This document shows, piece after piece, positions 17,461 through 25,313 of a stretch of DNA of 64,000 nt; the stretch's first letter is position 1, and every line of letters starts with the position of its first letter. Location of the stretch: contig CAZIAD010000004.1 in assembly GCA_964537555.1 (NCBI GenBank), positions 1 to 64,000 of the forward strand, read 5' to 3'. Both the position numbers and the translations under genes were made by a program. The notes below the pieces were generated by a model that was not told where the DNA came from, ran no database searches, and worked only from the letters and a program-made list of their open reading frames with translations. This DNA is from CAYRWR01 sp964537555 (GTDB taxonomy: Bacteria; Spirochaetota; Brevinematia; Brevinematales; CAYRWR01).

Positions 17461-17721
17461 TCAGACCTCATCGAAGCCTTTTTCCTGGTAATATTCGTCA
17501 TCATCATCATTTTCATCATAGGTATCATCATCTTCGAATAATTCATTGTCCCTGATAAAACTGCTGCGCTCTTCGTCATCCAGTTCGTCCCAGTCATCTT
17601 CTTCCAGCTCACCTAGATCATCCAGGTCGTCCCAGTCATCATCATCGAGATTTTCTTTAGACCACTCTGCATCTGAATCATCATCGTCGTCTTCAAAATC
17701 GTCATCATCATCTTCTATCAT
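17461..17721 (-). CDS. Extremely acidic small protein
   Basis: 86 residues, more than half Asp or Glu, in long Asp runs with scattered Trp (DDDDWDDLDDLGELEEDDWD). The start is ATG 17721 with GGAGGATAG upstream; a longer frame to 17787 lacks a site. No family recognised. Such proteins may act as histone/nucleic-acid mimics, ribosome-associated factors or cation buffers, but none of these can be chosen from sequence. It is encoded about 90 bases downstream of, but in the same direction as, the AIM24-type gene and separated from it by a terminator. The dnaK-like gene follows it. Confidence 0.7.
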   Translation of the reverse strand: MIEDDDDDFEDDDDDSDAEWSKENLDDDDWDDLDDLGELEEDDWDELDDEERSSFIRDNELFEDDDTYDENDDDDEYYQEKGFDEV

Positions 17722-17806
17722 GACTATCCTCCATTTGAGTGAAAATTCATATCGCAGTATTGTTACACCAAAAAACAATTTCGTCAATATTTATTTTAAT
17801 ATTTTA

Positions 17807-17841
17807 TTAAAAAAAGGGAGAAGAACCCTGTCCCTCTCCCT
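17807..17841 (-). terminator. Rho-independent terminator of the AIM24-type gene
   Basis: On the minus strand, a 7-bp stem (17835-17841/17815-17821) with a 13-base loop is followed by a T-run (the A-run at 17807-17815 on the plus strand). It lies just after the stop at 17863. Confidence 0.75.
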
Positions 17842-17862
17842 ATCGATACTCTATTTCAATAC

Positions 17863-18534
17863 TTAGGTCTTAGGCATGATATACTTGGAAAGAATGCTGG
17901 CCAGAGCACTGAGATTTCTGGTCTGTATCCAGATCTTTCCGGGCCCGGTATACTGGGTGATCAGTCCCTCTCCCGATGCAACTGTGGAAAAAATCCCTTT
18001 GGCAGCCATAGCCAGCTTATACTGAACACTGGATTCAAAAGCCACTATATGCCCGGAATCTACTTTATAATTTTCCCCGGGGGCCAGTTCTTTCACATAG
18101 ACACTGCCGTAGGAGTTCAGGAATAGTTTACCGCTGCCTGAGATCTTGGACAGAAACAGGCCTTCCCCTCCGATCATGGCCCGCATGGAACCCTGGGTGG
18201 ACAGTTCCAGGTCGGGGGATCCGGCCAGATAGGCACCAGACTGGGCCAGGATAGTCTGCCCGCTCAGGTCCAGCTCGATAATATCTCCCGGAGCCCCGGG
18301 TGCCAGTACCAGCTCTCCATCTGCTGAGGCAGTATAGAGGGAGGCGAAGATCGATTCTCCACCCACCGCGGCTTTCAGGGTACCCAGAATGCCTTTTCCG
18401 GCAGCCTTGGCCTGTATATCTATACTGGGGGACATGGATACCATGGCTCCCGGTTCGGTTCTGAATGATTCTCCGGCTTTCATCTTAATACGCAGGGATG
18501 TAAACACAGGACGGTTTTCAATGATAAATTCCAT
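17863..18534 (-). CDS. TIGR00266/AIM24 family protein
   Basis: 223 residues of the AIM24-like beta-helical family. Diagnostic segments are GESFRTEPGAMVSMSP near the N-terminus, GGGE-like loops (AVGGESIF, MIGGEGLFLSKISGSGKLFL), VDSGHIVAFE and the GEGLITQYTGPGKIWIQTR end. The family is widespread but biochemically uncharacterised in bacteria; the eukaryotic relative is a mitochondrial protein. The start is ATG 18534 with GGAGG 7 bases upstream; the TTG just before it gives only one extra codon. It is monocistronic, with its own terminator. Confidence 0.9.
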   Translation of the reverse strand: MEFIIENRPVFTSLRIKMKAGESFRTEPGAMVSMSPSIDIQAKAAGKGILGTLKAAVGGESIFASLYTASADGELVLAPGAPGDIIELDLSGQTILAQSGAYLAGSPDLELSTQGSMRAMIGGEGLFLSKISGSGKLFLNSYGSVYVKELAPGENYKVDSGHIVAFESSVQYKLAMAAKGIFSTVASGEGLITQYTGPGKIWIQTRNLSALASILSKYIMPKT

Positions 18535-18569
18535 CAATTTCCTCCAATACTATAATACTATAAATAAGA

Positions 18570-18597
18570 TATAGGGCAGGTTTAAGCCTGCCCTATA
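18570..18597 (-). terminator. Hairpin after the secreted YbjN-like gene
   Basis: 11-bp perfect stem (18570-18580/18587-18597) with loop TTTAAG, 20 bases past the stop of the gene ending at 18617. The T-tract is interrupted, so terminator function is likely but not certain. Confidence 0.65.
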
Positions 18598-18616
18598 CTA
18601 TATACCTGTTATGAAT

Positions 18617-19114
18617 TTATTGTTTACTTTTAATCACGGAATAGTAGCTGTTACAGGTACCGGCCATCCAGCCCACAGCATTGATGAGCTCTGTACTGGT
18701 CACATACATCTTTCTGAGGTGTATGTTGTAGTCTACATAATAGACTTTATCTGTGCTGTCATAATAACAGGAGAAACTTCCCCAGTCGTCATTGGCAGCA
18801 TTGGCGTCAAGCAGGTACTTCATCAGTTTGTCACTGGGTGCACCTTCCAGCTCTGTAATACCGGCAAACAAAGTGACCATGTCAAAGTTGGAATTGTTTT
18901 TGTTCTTACCGATCACTACATACACGTCCCAGGCTCTGTCCCAGTCAGGGAGCTTGAAAGCCACTTTCCACATCTCACCTTCAGTGATGGTCTTCTTGAA
19001 CTCATAACCATCTTCATCATGACCGGAAAGCCATGATCCCACTTCGGAATTGCTGGCTGAATAGGCCACCCCGCCTAAAACCATGATAATCAAAGCCAGT
19101 AATAATTTCTTCAT
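18617..19114 (-). CDS. Secreted hypothetical protein, possibly YbjN-like
   Basis: 165 residues with a signal peptide (MKKLLLALIIMVLGGVAYSA). The mature part has an alternating pattern (WKVAFKLPDWDRAWDVYVVIGK, FSCYYDSTDKVYYVDYNIHL) ending in a long helix (STELINAVGWMAGTCNSYYSVI). This is reminiscent of the YbjN/type III chaperone-like fold, but the match is by eye and weak. It is probably periplasmic. It diverges from trxB. Confidence 0.65.
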   Translation of the reverse strand: MKKLLLALIIMVLGGVAYSASNSEVGSWLSGHDEDGYEFKKTITEGEMWKVAFKLPDWDRAWDVYVVIGKNKNNSNFDMVTLFAGITELEGAPSDKLMKYLLDANAANDDWGSFSCYYDSTDKVYYVDYNIHLRKMYVTSTELINAVGWMAGTCNSYYSVIKSKQ

Positions 19115-19348
19115 AACATCCTCCTAAAATTGTATAAACTATTACTTAAAGTATAATCCCAAAATCCCATGATTTCAATCGAAATCCTTTTTTTTGTGAT
19201 ATACTGCTCATTATATCCCCTTTGGCATGCTTGTCAAGAAAACGAATACTAAAAAAATAAATCTTATCCGTTTTATTCATTCTATGACTGGGAGTAAAAA
19301 GAAAGAGGAAACCTCATGCCTACGGGCTTTTCTGAACTCTATCACAAA

Positions 19349-19378
19349 TTGACAAAAAACGGGAAATATTAGTATATT
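19349..19378 (+). promoter_or_regulatory. Sigma-70-type promoter of trxB
   Basis: Perfect TTGACA, an 18-base spacer and TATATT, in an AT-rich stretch 30 bases before the trxB ATG. Confidence 0.7.
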
Positions 19379-19407
19379 ATAATATATTCATAGATTTTGG
19401 AGGAGAG

Positions 19408-20439
19408 ATGCTGAACTTTAAGATAGAGACAGCTTCATTTAATACAGCTGAGGGATCGGAAAAAAAAGCCGCTGATAATAATGAAATCAAAGACCTGATC
19501 ATTATCGGGGCGGGGCCGGCCGGCCTCACTACCGCTATCTATACAGCCCGGGCCATGTTTGATACTATGATACTGGAAAAGGTAGGTTCGGGAGGCCAGA
19601 TGGCTCTCACCCACAATATCGAGAACTATCCCGGGTTTCCGGATGGAATAAACGGCTATGACCTGGCCATGAAAATGGAAGAGCAGGCCAAAAAATTTGG
19701 TACCCGCTTTGAATACGCCACTGTAACCGGCTACAAATACAATGAAAAAGAAAAGATCTTTGAAGTGCTGACCGACGGGCAGACCTACCGGGCTAAATCC
19801 GTACTGGTCGCTTCCGGAGTACACCCCCGCCAGGTAGGTATTCCCGGTGAAGACAAATTTTATGGAAGGGGTATCTCTTACTGTGCTACCTGTGACGGCG
19901 CCTTCTATAAAGGAAAAGAAGTGGCTGTGATCGGGGGAGGGGAAGCAGCGGTAGAAGAAGCCATCTTCCTGACCCGATTTGCTACCAAGGTCACCATCAT
20001 ACACCGCAGGGACGAGTTCAGGGCTACCCGGCTGTCCCAGGAAAGAGCTAAAAATAACCCGAAAATAGAGTTCATCCTGGACACCGTAGCCACAGAGTTT
20101 GTGGGTGAGGATAAACTGGAAGGGGTAAATCTGAAGAACAAGAAGACCGGAGAAACCTCCTTTTTCAAAGTAGATGGTGTGTTTGTATTTATAGGCCAGC
20201 TCCCCAATACCGAAATGGTACCGGATGAGTTTAAAAACGAAGAAGGTTTTATTAAACATGATGCCCAGATGTGTATCTCCCATCCCGGAGTGTTCGCCGC
20301 GGGAGACTGTGTGGAACGTCCCCTCAAGCAGATCGCTACTGCAGTAGGTGACGGGACTATGGCCGCCCATTATATCGAGCTCTTTCTGGAAGGCCTGGAA
20401 AATGAGGAGAACGATCATTTTCTGTCTGGCAAACAATAA
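19408..20439 (+). CDS. trxB: Thioredoxin reductase
   Basis: 343-residue low-molecular-weight FAD/NADPH thioredoxin reductase. The FAD site is IIIGAGPAGLTTAIYTARA, the redox dithiol CATC in YCATCDGAFYKG, and the NADPH site VAVIGGGEAAVEEA with HRRDEFRA. The final FAD motif is GVFAAGDC. The N-terminus carries about 27 extra residues before the Rossmann fold. GGAGGAGAG directly precedes the ATG, so the extension is probably real. It reduces thioredoxin, which could feed the Tpx-like peroxidase only across the membrane. A terminator follows. Confidence 0.97.
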   Translation: MLNFKIETASFNTAEGSEKKAADNNEIKDLIIIGAGPAGLTTAIYTARAMFDTMILEKVGSGGQMALTHNIENYPGFPDGINGYDLAMKMEEQAKKFGTRFEYATVTGYKYNEKEKIFEVLTDGQTYRAKSVLVASGVHPRQVGIPGEDKFYGRGISYCATCDGAFYKGKEVAVIGGGEAAVEEAIFLTRFATKVTIIHRRDEFRATRLSQERAKNNPKIEFILDTVATEFVGEDKLEGVNLKNKKTGETSFFKVDGVFVFIGQLPNTEMVPDEFKNEEGFIKHDAQMCISHPGVFAAGDCVERPLKQIATAVGDGTMAAHYIELFLEGLENEENDHFLSGKQ

Positions 20440-20458
20440 GCAATACAGTATAAGAGTG

Positions 20459-20492
20459 GGGGCTGCCTATAAAGAGGCGGCTCCTTTTTTTT
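20459..20492 (+). terminator. Rho-independent terminator of trxB
   Basis: 9-bp stem with two G-U pairs (20459-20467/20476-20484), an 8-base loop and eight T residues. A textbook terminator 20 bases after the trxB stop. Confidence 0.85.
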
Positions 20493-20544
20493 GCAATATA
20501 GGGTTTGTGTATTATAATAAATCAGTATATAGAGGGAGATGCAC

Positions 20545-21006
20545 ATGCCTGGCCAAAGATGGGTCTACCGGGGGGAACCCTATCCTGATCCCGGAATAAA
20601 ACCGGAATGCTATCAGTCTGAATTTTTTTATAAAGAAATCGAACTGGAGTCTGAAGTGTTTGAAGAGATCAGGAAGCTTAACCGCATTCAGCCCACCCGT
20701 ATATGTGACAGTACGGAAAAGGAGCTGGAAGAGATCTGGGATTTTTTTGAACAATGGGCGGAGAGCTTCTACTTTTTATTTGATGATGAGCATCGCCTTA
20801 TAGGCAGCATCCTGGTAAAAAGAAATTATATACAATCACTGAGTGTGGCACGGCAGTACCAGCGTATGGGCTTCGGCAGAAGGCTGACCCAGTACGCTGT
20901 CAACCATATCCTGGGCAAGGGATTTGCCAGTGTGGAACTGGACATCCTGCCTGGTAACACCGCGGCCCAGGCCCTCTATGAAAGCCTGGGTTTTGAAGAA
21001 GTATAA
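20545..21006 (+). CDS. GNAT family N-acetyltransferase
   Basis: 153 residues. The C-terminal GNAT fold has the acetyl-CoA loop RQYQRMGFGRRLTQYAV and the later VELDILPGNTAAQALYESLGFEEV. The N-terminal half lacks strong conservation. The ATG at 20545 is preferred: GGGAG sits 6 bases before it, whereas the upstream ATG at 20539 abuts the site. The substrate cannot be told; small-molecule or protein N-terminal acetylation are both possible. The next gene begins 31 bases on and may be cotranscribed. Confidence 0.88.
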   Translation: MPGQRWVYRGEPYPDPGIKPECYQSEFFYKEIELESEVFEEIRKLNRIQPTRICDSTEKELEEIWDFFEQWAESFYFLFDDEHRLIGSILVKRNYIQSLSVARQYQRMGFGRRLTQYAVNHILGKGFASVELDILPGNTAAQALYESLGFEEV

Positions 21007-21037
21007 ATCATAAAATCAGTGCCCTGTAAGGATAAAC

Positions 21038-21418
21038 ATGAATTATTTGCTGTACTTTCTGCTCATACTGGCATTTGTCCTGTTTTTACTCTATTTTATG
21101 AGGGCAGCACAAAGGCCGGTCGCACCCTCTCCCCGGAAAAAGGCAGCCTTGCCGGGTATGAGCCACTGTCCTCTGTGCGGACATAGCCTGGAGGGCTCCC
21201 GGCTCTATTCCAAGCTGACTGAGTATCCCGGGCATAAACAGATACTGGAGATCCGGGGCTGTGACTATTGCTATAAACAGGGCCATGTCTATGAACGAAA
21301 ATGCCCCCGCTGTAAGAATATGCTGGGGGTAGACGATGTGGTAGTAGCCGCCTACGATAATAGCCAGGCAGTGACAAAGGTGCATATACAGGGCTGCCGG
21401 AACTGCTATAAGCGATAA
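21038..21418 (+). CDS. Membrane-anchored zinc-ribbon protein
   Basis: 126 residues. One TM segment (about 3-21) is followed by a basic linker and cysteine pairs: CPLC, CDYC, CPRC and CRNC. This gives four CxxC knuckles, enough for two zinc ribbons. AAGGATAAAC precedes the ATG. No family name is certain. It could bind nucleic acid or protein at the membrane. It is probably in one unit with the GNAT gene. Confidence 0.75.
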   Translation: MNYLLYFLLILAFVLFLLYFMRAAQRPVAPSPRKKAALPGMSHCPLCGHSLEGSRLYSKLTEYPGHKQILEIRGCDYCYKQGHVYERKCPRCKNMLGVDDVVVAAYDNSQAVTKVHIQGCRNCYKR

Positions 21419-21829
21419 GGGGCCTGAGGCTTACACCGGGGGTGGAATATGCCGGAGGCATGGCCGGCGATGCATGCCTCTACCTGTCGGGGTATACACA
21501 GAGTGAAAGGAAAATATTAAGCTGCAATACGACAGATAGGGTGGGGAGTAGTACCCGCCCCTGCAAATCGGTCCGGCTCAGACTCCCCGCGAAATTCTTT
21601 ACCCGCGGGGTAGCAGCGGCCTCCTCAACCTGTGAAGTATGGAAAAAACTTTATCCTTTTATACCGCTTATCTGTTCCCTAAACCTTTTTCATTTTCCTG
21701 AACAGGCCTGAACCGCCCTTTCATACTAAAGTCTTAGTCCTCTTTTTGAATATTTCCGACTAAATCCCGATTGTAAACCAGGGCTCAGCCGGGCTATACT
21801 ATGCCCATATTAATAACAAGGAGTGTCCA
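21419..21829. other. Intergenic region with two hairpins
   Basis: 411 bases with no supportable gene; an 89-residue frame (21442-21711) has no ribosome binding site or recognisable content. It contains an 8-bp stem (21455-21462/21473-21480) and a 7-bp GC-rich stem (21585-21591/21604-21610). The palindromic sequence at 21449-21461 (ATGCCGGAGGCAT) recurs in inverted form at 46153-46164, hinting at a small dispersed repeat. AAGGAG at about 21820 serves the next gene. Confidence 0.5.
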
Positions 21830-22300
21830 ATGAAGAATCTGATGATGGTATCGGTACTGATGATGGCCCTGGCCGGATGCAGTGTGGCAGCGGTAGAGCA
21901 GGTCGATCTGGATAAGAGTGTGGCCGCGGATGGTAAAGTGGTAAATCTCTCTGTAGCGTCCAGACTGGCTGACGGAGCCTGGATATCCTCCAGTCACGTG
22001 GAAGGATATCAGCGTATATGGGTGGATAATTTCAGTGTGTGGATCGATGCCAAAGTGAAGAATCTGGCTTATAACAAAGTCATGGGTGTGATCTGGACTG
22101 ACAATAACTGGCAGAGCAATCATGTCAGTTACGGCACCTATAAAGGGCAGCTGGCTGACGGTTACGAAAAATGGGGTCTGGATCTGGGAAGCTGGGATGA
22201 GCGCTATTATTCAGGCATCAAGTATTGTATCTTTGTAGAGATGAATGGTGTGACTTATTATGACAATAATGGCGGACAGAATTATACTATCAGTTTCTAG
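21830..22300 (+). CDS. CBM21-like carbohydrate-binding lipoprotein
   Basis: 156 residues. The lipobox LAGC gives lipidated C17. The mature part matches the CBM21 (starch/glycogen-binding) pattern: VKNLAYNKVMGVIWTDNNW, a middle aromatic stretch, then KYCIFVEMNGVTYYDNNGGQ and NYTI; the WDNN.G.NY-type ending is characteristic. It probably binds alpha-glucan at the cell surface or in the periplasm; no catalytic domain is attached. AAGGAG lies 7 bases before the ATG. It converges with a regulator carrying another glycan-binding domain (CBM48), so a shared role in alpha-glucan sensing or capture is inferred. Confidence 0.75.
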   Translation: MKNLMMVSVLMMALAGCSVAAVEQVDLDKSVAADGKVVNLSVASRLADGAWISSSHVEGYQRIWVDNFSVWIDAKVKNLAYNKVMGVIWTDNNWQSNHVSYGTYKGQLADGYEKWGLDLGSWDERYYSGIKYCIFVEMNGVTYYDNNGGQNYTISF

Positions 22301-22315
22301 TATTTTTCATCACAG

Positions 22316-22348
22316 AAAAGCCGGTGCATTATGGGGCACCGGCTTTTT
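22316..22348. terminator. Bidirectional terminator
   Basis: 12-bp perfect stem (22316-22327/22336-22347) with an 8-base loop. A-run and T-run flanks serve both the CBM21 gene (plus) and the CBM48-LuxR gene (minus). Confidence 0.85.
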
Positions 22349-22365
22349 CATTGTATTATCTTTCT

Positions 22366-23844
22366 TCATTCTTCCGGATGCTGTTCTCTCATCTTATTGA
22401 GCAGCTCTATTCGGTTCTGTATACCTACCTTCTGATAGATGTTATAGATATGGGACTTGACAGTCTTTTCCGATATAAACAGCCTGCGGCCGATCTCCTG
22501 ATTATTCGACCCTCGTATAATGAGGGATATGATGTCCTTTTCCCGGTCGGTGATATTGTAAGTCTGAAAGAACTGGTCCTGGCTGGCCGGGGAGGAAGGG
22601 ATGCGGCGCCGGTACAGGATAAATATCAGGGCCAGGAATATCCCGCTTAAGGCCAGGCTGATCCTCCGGCTCCGGGCCAGGAATGAGGCAGTAGGCCCGG
22701 GATCTATGAGCAGGCCCAGGTAGGCCCTGGTGCGGCTGTTTTGGCGCAGGGGCATGAGCAGGACCTGGAAGCCCAGGCGCCGGGCATCTTTTAATTCAGA
22801 CTTAGAGCTGTCATCAGTCAGGGCCTGATAGTAGGACGGGGAGGGGAAGGACCAGCGGGGCCCTCCCAGATGGAGGGAGTTGCTATTCCCGGCTCTATAA
22901 AATTCCGGGAAGATATTCGCCGGTATCCATGTGAGCATGTCTTTCTGTTCAATGCCAGACTCAAAGCCCGGATGCTCAGGCCCGCTATTGAGCTGCAGGT
23001 TCAGGCTGGTATCCAGTATAAAATAGTGGCTAATGGGAAAGCCCGGATGTGTTCCCTCAGGGGCGGGCAGGGTATAAGGCTCCAGGGCCTGGATCATGTC
23101 CAGCCGGGAGCTCAGACTAAACGGCTCACTGCTCTGGGATAGTATAGGGTCCAGGCTGCGGTGCATCAGGCCGGCTGTGTGCAGGTAAGCCTCGCGGATA
23201 TACCGGCGCAAATAGGTCCCCTGTAACAGGAGAAGCAGAGTAGGCATGAGGATAAGTAAGAGCCCCAGGCCCAGGTCATTTATGCCCGGCCGGCTCAGGG
23301 CTGATTTAGTGAACAGGGGCCAGGCCAGAGGAATGATAAGATAGAGCAGCAGGGCTATGGCCAGCACCAGGGATATCTGCTGCAGGAGCTGCCACAGGGG
23401 CAGAGTGTCAGTACGGACCAGCAGGGAATTAAATCCCTCAAAGCCGTCAGGTACCTTACGGGGATTGGAAGTGTCATAGACCCAGACCGGGTCAGGCCGG
23501 CCCTCTATATATACCACATACTTGTACTGGGTACGGCCGGGCGCGGGGTCCAGACTGAGGGCCCAGCTCACTGCTCCCTGTGCATTGCTCCGGGTTTCCA
23601 TGCGGTAGTGGGGATCATTGCTGGACCATTCTGAAAACAGGCCCGCCACATAGACTTCCCTGACCGGGGGCGTGGCACTGACCTTAAAGCTGCGGCAGAC
23701 ATCGGGCGGTATGGGTAGAGTAAAGCGGAAAGTGTGGGCTTCAGTAGGGAGGTCTTTCTTGTGAATGTCAATGATAGTAAAGCTGCTCAGGGTGAACAGG
23801 CTCAGCAGGGCCAGTATGATCCAGAGAAGGGCCTTGTTATTCAT
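22366..23844 (-). CDS. Membrane-bound LuxR-type regulator with CBM48/AMPK-beta domain
   Basis: 492 residues with an unusual architecture. TM1 is at about 6-26. An extracytoplasmic CBM48/AMPK glycogen-binding-like domain spans about 57-142: VYVAGLFSEW, VSWALSLDPAPGRTQYKYVV, PDPVW, then NPRKVPDGFEGFNSLL. TM2 (153-178) and TM3 (191-209) follow. A second ectodomain of unknown fold spans 213-394, then TM4 (396-411) and a cytoplasmic LuxR/FixJ helix-turn-helix (428-485, ITDREKDIISLI, ISEKTVKSHIYNIY). Positive charges after TM4 (YRRR) agree with a cytoplasmic HTH. It probably senses an external glucan and regulates transcription directly. The targets are unknown; the convergent CBM21 gene is a candidate. 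Confidence 0.82.
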   Translation of the reverse strand: MNNKALLWIILALLSLFTLSSFTIIDIHKKDLPTEAHTFRFTLPIPPDVCRSFKVSATPPVREVYVAGLFSEWSSNDPHYRMETRSNAQGAVSWALSLDPAPGRTQYKYVVYIEGRPDPVWVYDTSNPRKVPDGFEGFNSLLVRTDTLPLWQLLQQISLVLAIALLLYLIIPLAWPLFTKSALSRPGINDLGLGLLLILMPTLLLLLQGTYLRRYIREAYLHTAGLMHRSLDPILSQSSEPFSLSSRLDMIQALEPYTLPAPEGTHPGFPISHYFILDTSLNLQLNSGPEHPGFESGIEQKDMLTWIPANIFPEFYRAGNSNSLHLGGPRWSFPSPSYYQALTDDSSKSELKDARRLGFQVLLMPLRQNSRTRAYLGLLIDPGPTASFLARSRRISLALSGIFLALIFILYRRRIPSSPASQDQFFQTYNITDREKDIISLIIRGSNNQEIGRRLFISEKTVKSHIYNIYQKVGIQNRIELLNKMREQHPEE

Positions 23845-23991
23845 GGGTACTCCATTAATTTTAACTATTTGTAGTATAACATTTTTCAGAGGATGTTTCC
23901 ACCGTATAGCTGTATAAAAGCAAAAAACTCAGATTGTTTAATTTGACATTTATGAGGGGTATCGCTAATATTTTTGTCGCGTGAGGTGAAT

Positions 23992-24264
23992 ATGGGGATT
24001 ATTGCATTTTATTCTTCTTTCCTGCTGAGATTTGAACACGGTCTATATATTATACCTTTAATTTTACGTTTCAGGCTCAATCACTTTCGTGACCGGAGAA
24101 GGGAGAGAGTTTTTTCCCGTAGATTAAGAAGGATGCAGAGAAGGTATTATCACCTGCTGTCCTATGGACTGTTCTCTTTTGTAAATGAAAAAAATCAAGT
24201 CGTTCAACCCAGGAAGGTCCTTCCTGTCTTTATAGAAACCCATAGCGTATACATGAACTGCTGA
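23992..24264 (+). CDS. Small basic hypothetical protein
   Basis: 90 residues from the ATG at 23992, which has TGAGGTGA about 4 bases upstream; an upstream TTG (23974) is less likely. A hydrophobic N-terminus (2-32, interrupted by charges) is followed by a very arginine-rich stretch (RRRERVFSRRLRRMQRRYYH). No family recognised. It could be a spurious frame, but it has a site, its own space and no competing frame. Confidence 0.35.
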   Translation: MGIIAFYSSFLLRFEHGLYIIPLILRFRLNHFRDRRRERVFSRRLRRMQRRYYHLLSYGLFSFVNEKNQVVQPRKVLPVFIETHSVYMNC

Positions 24265-24365
24265 CTCCTGTTGAATCCTATACTATCATTGTCTTGATCA
24301 AACATCCTGTCCGGTAACAGAGAGGATGTTTATGTTGTGTCTGTATTGTTTCACAGGAGAATCTC

Positions 24366-25313
24366 ATGAAAAAAATATTACTGCTTATACTAGGCTTACT
24401 GACAATAATAAGTGGATGTAGCAAAAAAAATAAATCCATCACGACCATCAGTGTTTCCGGAGCATTTGCCCTCTATCCCATGATGGTCAAATGGAGTGAG
24501 GTGTATCAAAAAGAACATCCGGATGTGTCGTTTGATATCAATGCGGGAGGGGCCGGAAAAGGGATGTCTGATGTGCTGGCCGGTATGGTCGATATTGCAA
24601 TGGTATCCCGGGATGTGACGGTGGAGGAAGAGGCTAAAGGAGCCTGGTATATAGCTGTGGCTTATGATGCTGTCCTGCCTACCATGAATAGTCGAAACCC
24701 GGTGTTAAGTATCATCCTGAAAAAAGGGATGACCCGGGATCAGCTCATGCAGATATTTGTATCCGGGTCTATCACCAACTGGGAACAGCTGAGCGGGCAG
24801 CGCGAGAGCAATGCCATCAATGTGTATACCCGGGCTGATGCCTGCGGAGCCGGAGAGACCTGGGCCAGTTACCTGGGCTATAAGCAGGAAGACCTGCGGG
24901 GCATCGGGGTATCGGCTGACCCGGGAGTAGCCGAAGCACTGCGCAATGATGGTCTGGGCATAGGCTATAACAATGTGAATTATGCCTACGATCCCGAGAC
25001 CCGACTGCCTGTAGAGGGAATAGTGCCTATTCCCCTGGATCTAAACGGCAATGGCCAGATAGATAAAAGTGAAGCCATATATCAGGACCTCAGTTCGGTC
25101 ACTACCGCCATAGCACAGGGAGTGTATCCATCTCCCCCGGCCCGGGACCTGTACCTGGTCACGTTTAATAGTCCAGGCAATGACCAGGTCCTGAAATTTT
25201 TACGCTGGGTACTCACTGAGGGGCAGTCCATCACCCTGGAAAACGGATATGTCCCCTTATCCTCAAAAAAGCAGGCAGCCGGCCTGAAAAAGCTGCCCGG
25301 AGAGCAGGAATGA
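24366..25313 (+). CDS. pstS: Phosphate ABC transporter substrate-binding lipoprotein (system 1)
   Basis: 315 residues, lipobox IISGC (C18). A PstS-type periplasmic binding protein with the ligand loops SVSGAFALYPM near the N-terminus, DIAMVSRDVT, and RADACGAGETWASYLG in place of the usual RxDGSGT loop. Residues 220-233 read DLNGNGQIDKSE, a canonical EF-hand-type calcium loop not found in the second PstS of this window. It starts a pstSCAB operon with ATGA coupling to pstC and an AGGAGA site. The divergent ligand loop leaves room for another oxyanion, though pstCAB neighbours favour phosphate. Confidence 0.85.
   Translation: MKKILLLILGLLTIISGCSKKNKSITTISVSGAFALYPMMVKWSEVYQKEHPDVSFDINAGGAGKGMSDVLAGMVDIAMVSRDVTVEEEAKGAWYIAVAYDAVLPTMNSRNPVLSIILKKGMTRDQLMQIFVSGSITNWEQLSGQRESNAINVYTRADACGAGETWASYLGYKQEDLRGIGVSADPGVAEALRNDGLGIGYNNVNYAYDPETRLPVEGIVPIPLDLNGNGQIDKSEAIYQDLSSVTTAIAQGVYPSPPARDLYLVTFNSPGNDQVLKFLRWVLTEGQSITLENGYVPLSSKKQAAGLKKLPGEQE

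Noticed and set aside
19435..20436. 333-residue minus-strand frame
   Set aside because: It is the antisense shadow of trxB; it has no family content and trxB has all motifs and its own promoter.
21442..21711. 89-residue plus-strand frame
   Set aside because: No ribosome binding site, odd composition, and it runs through two hairpins.
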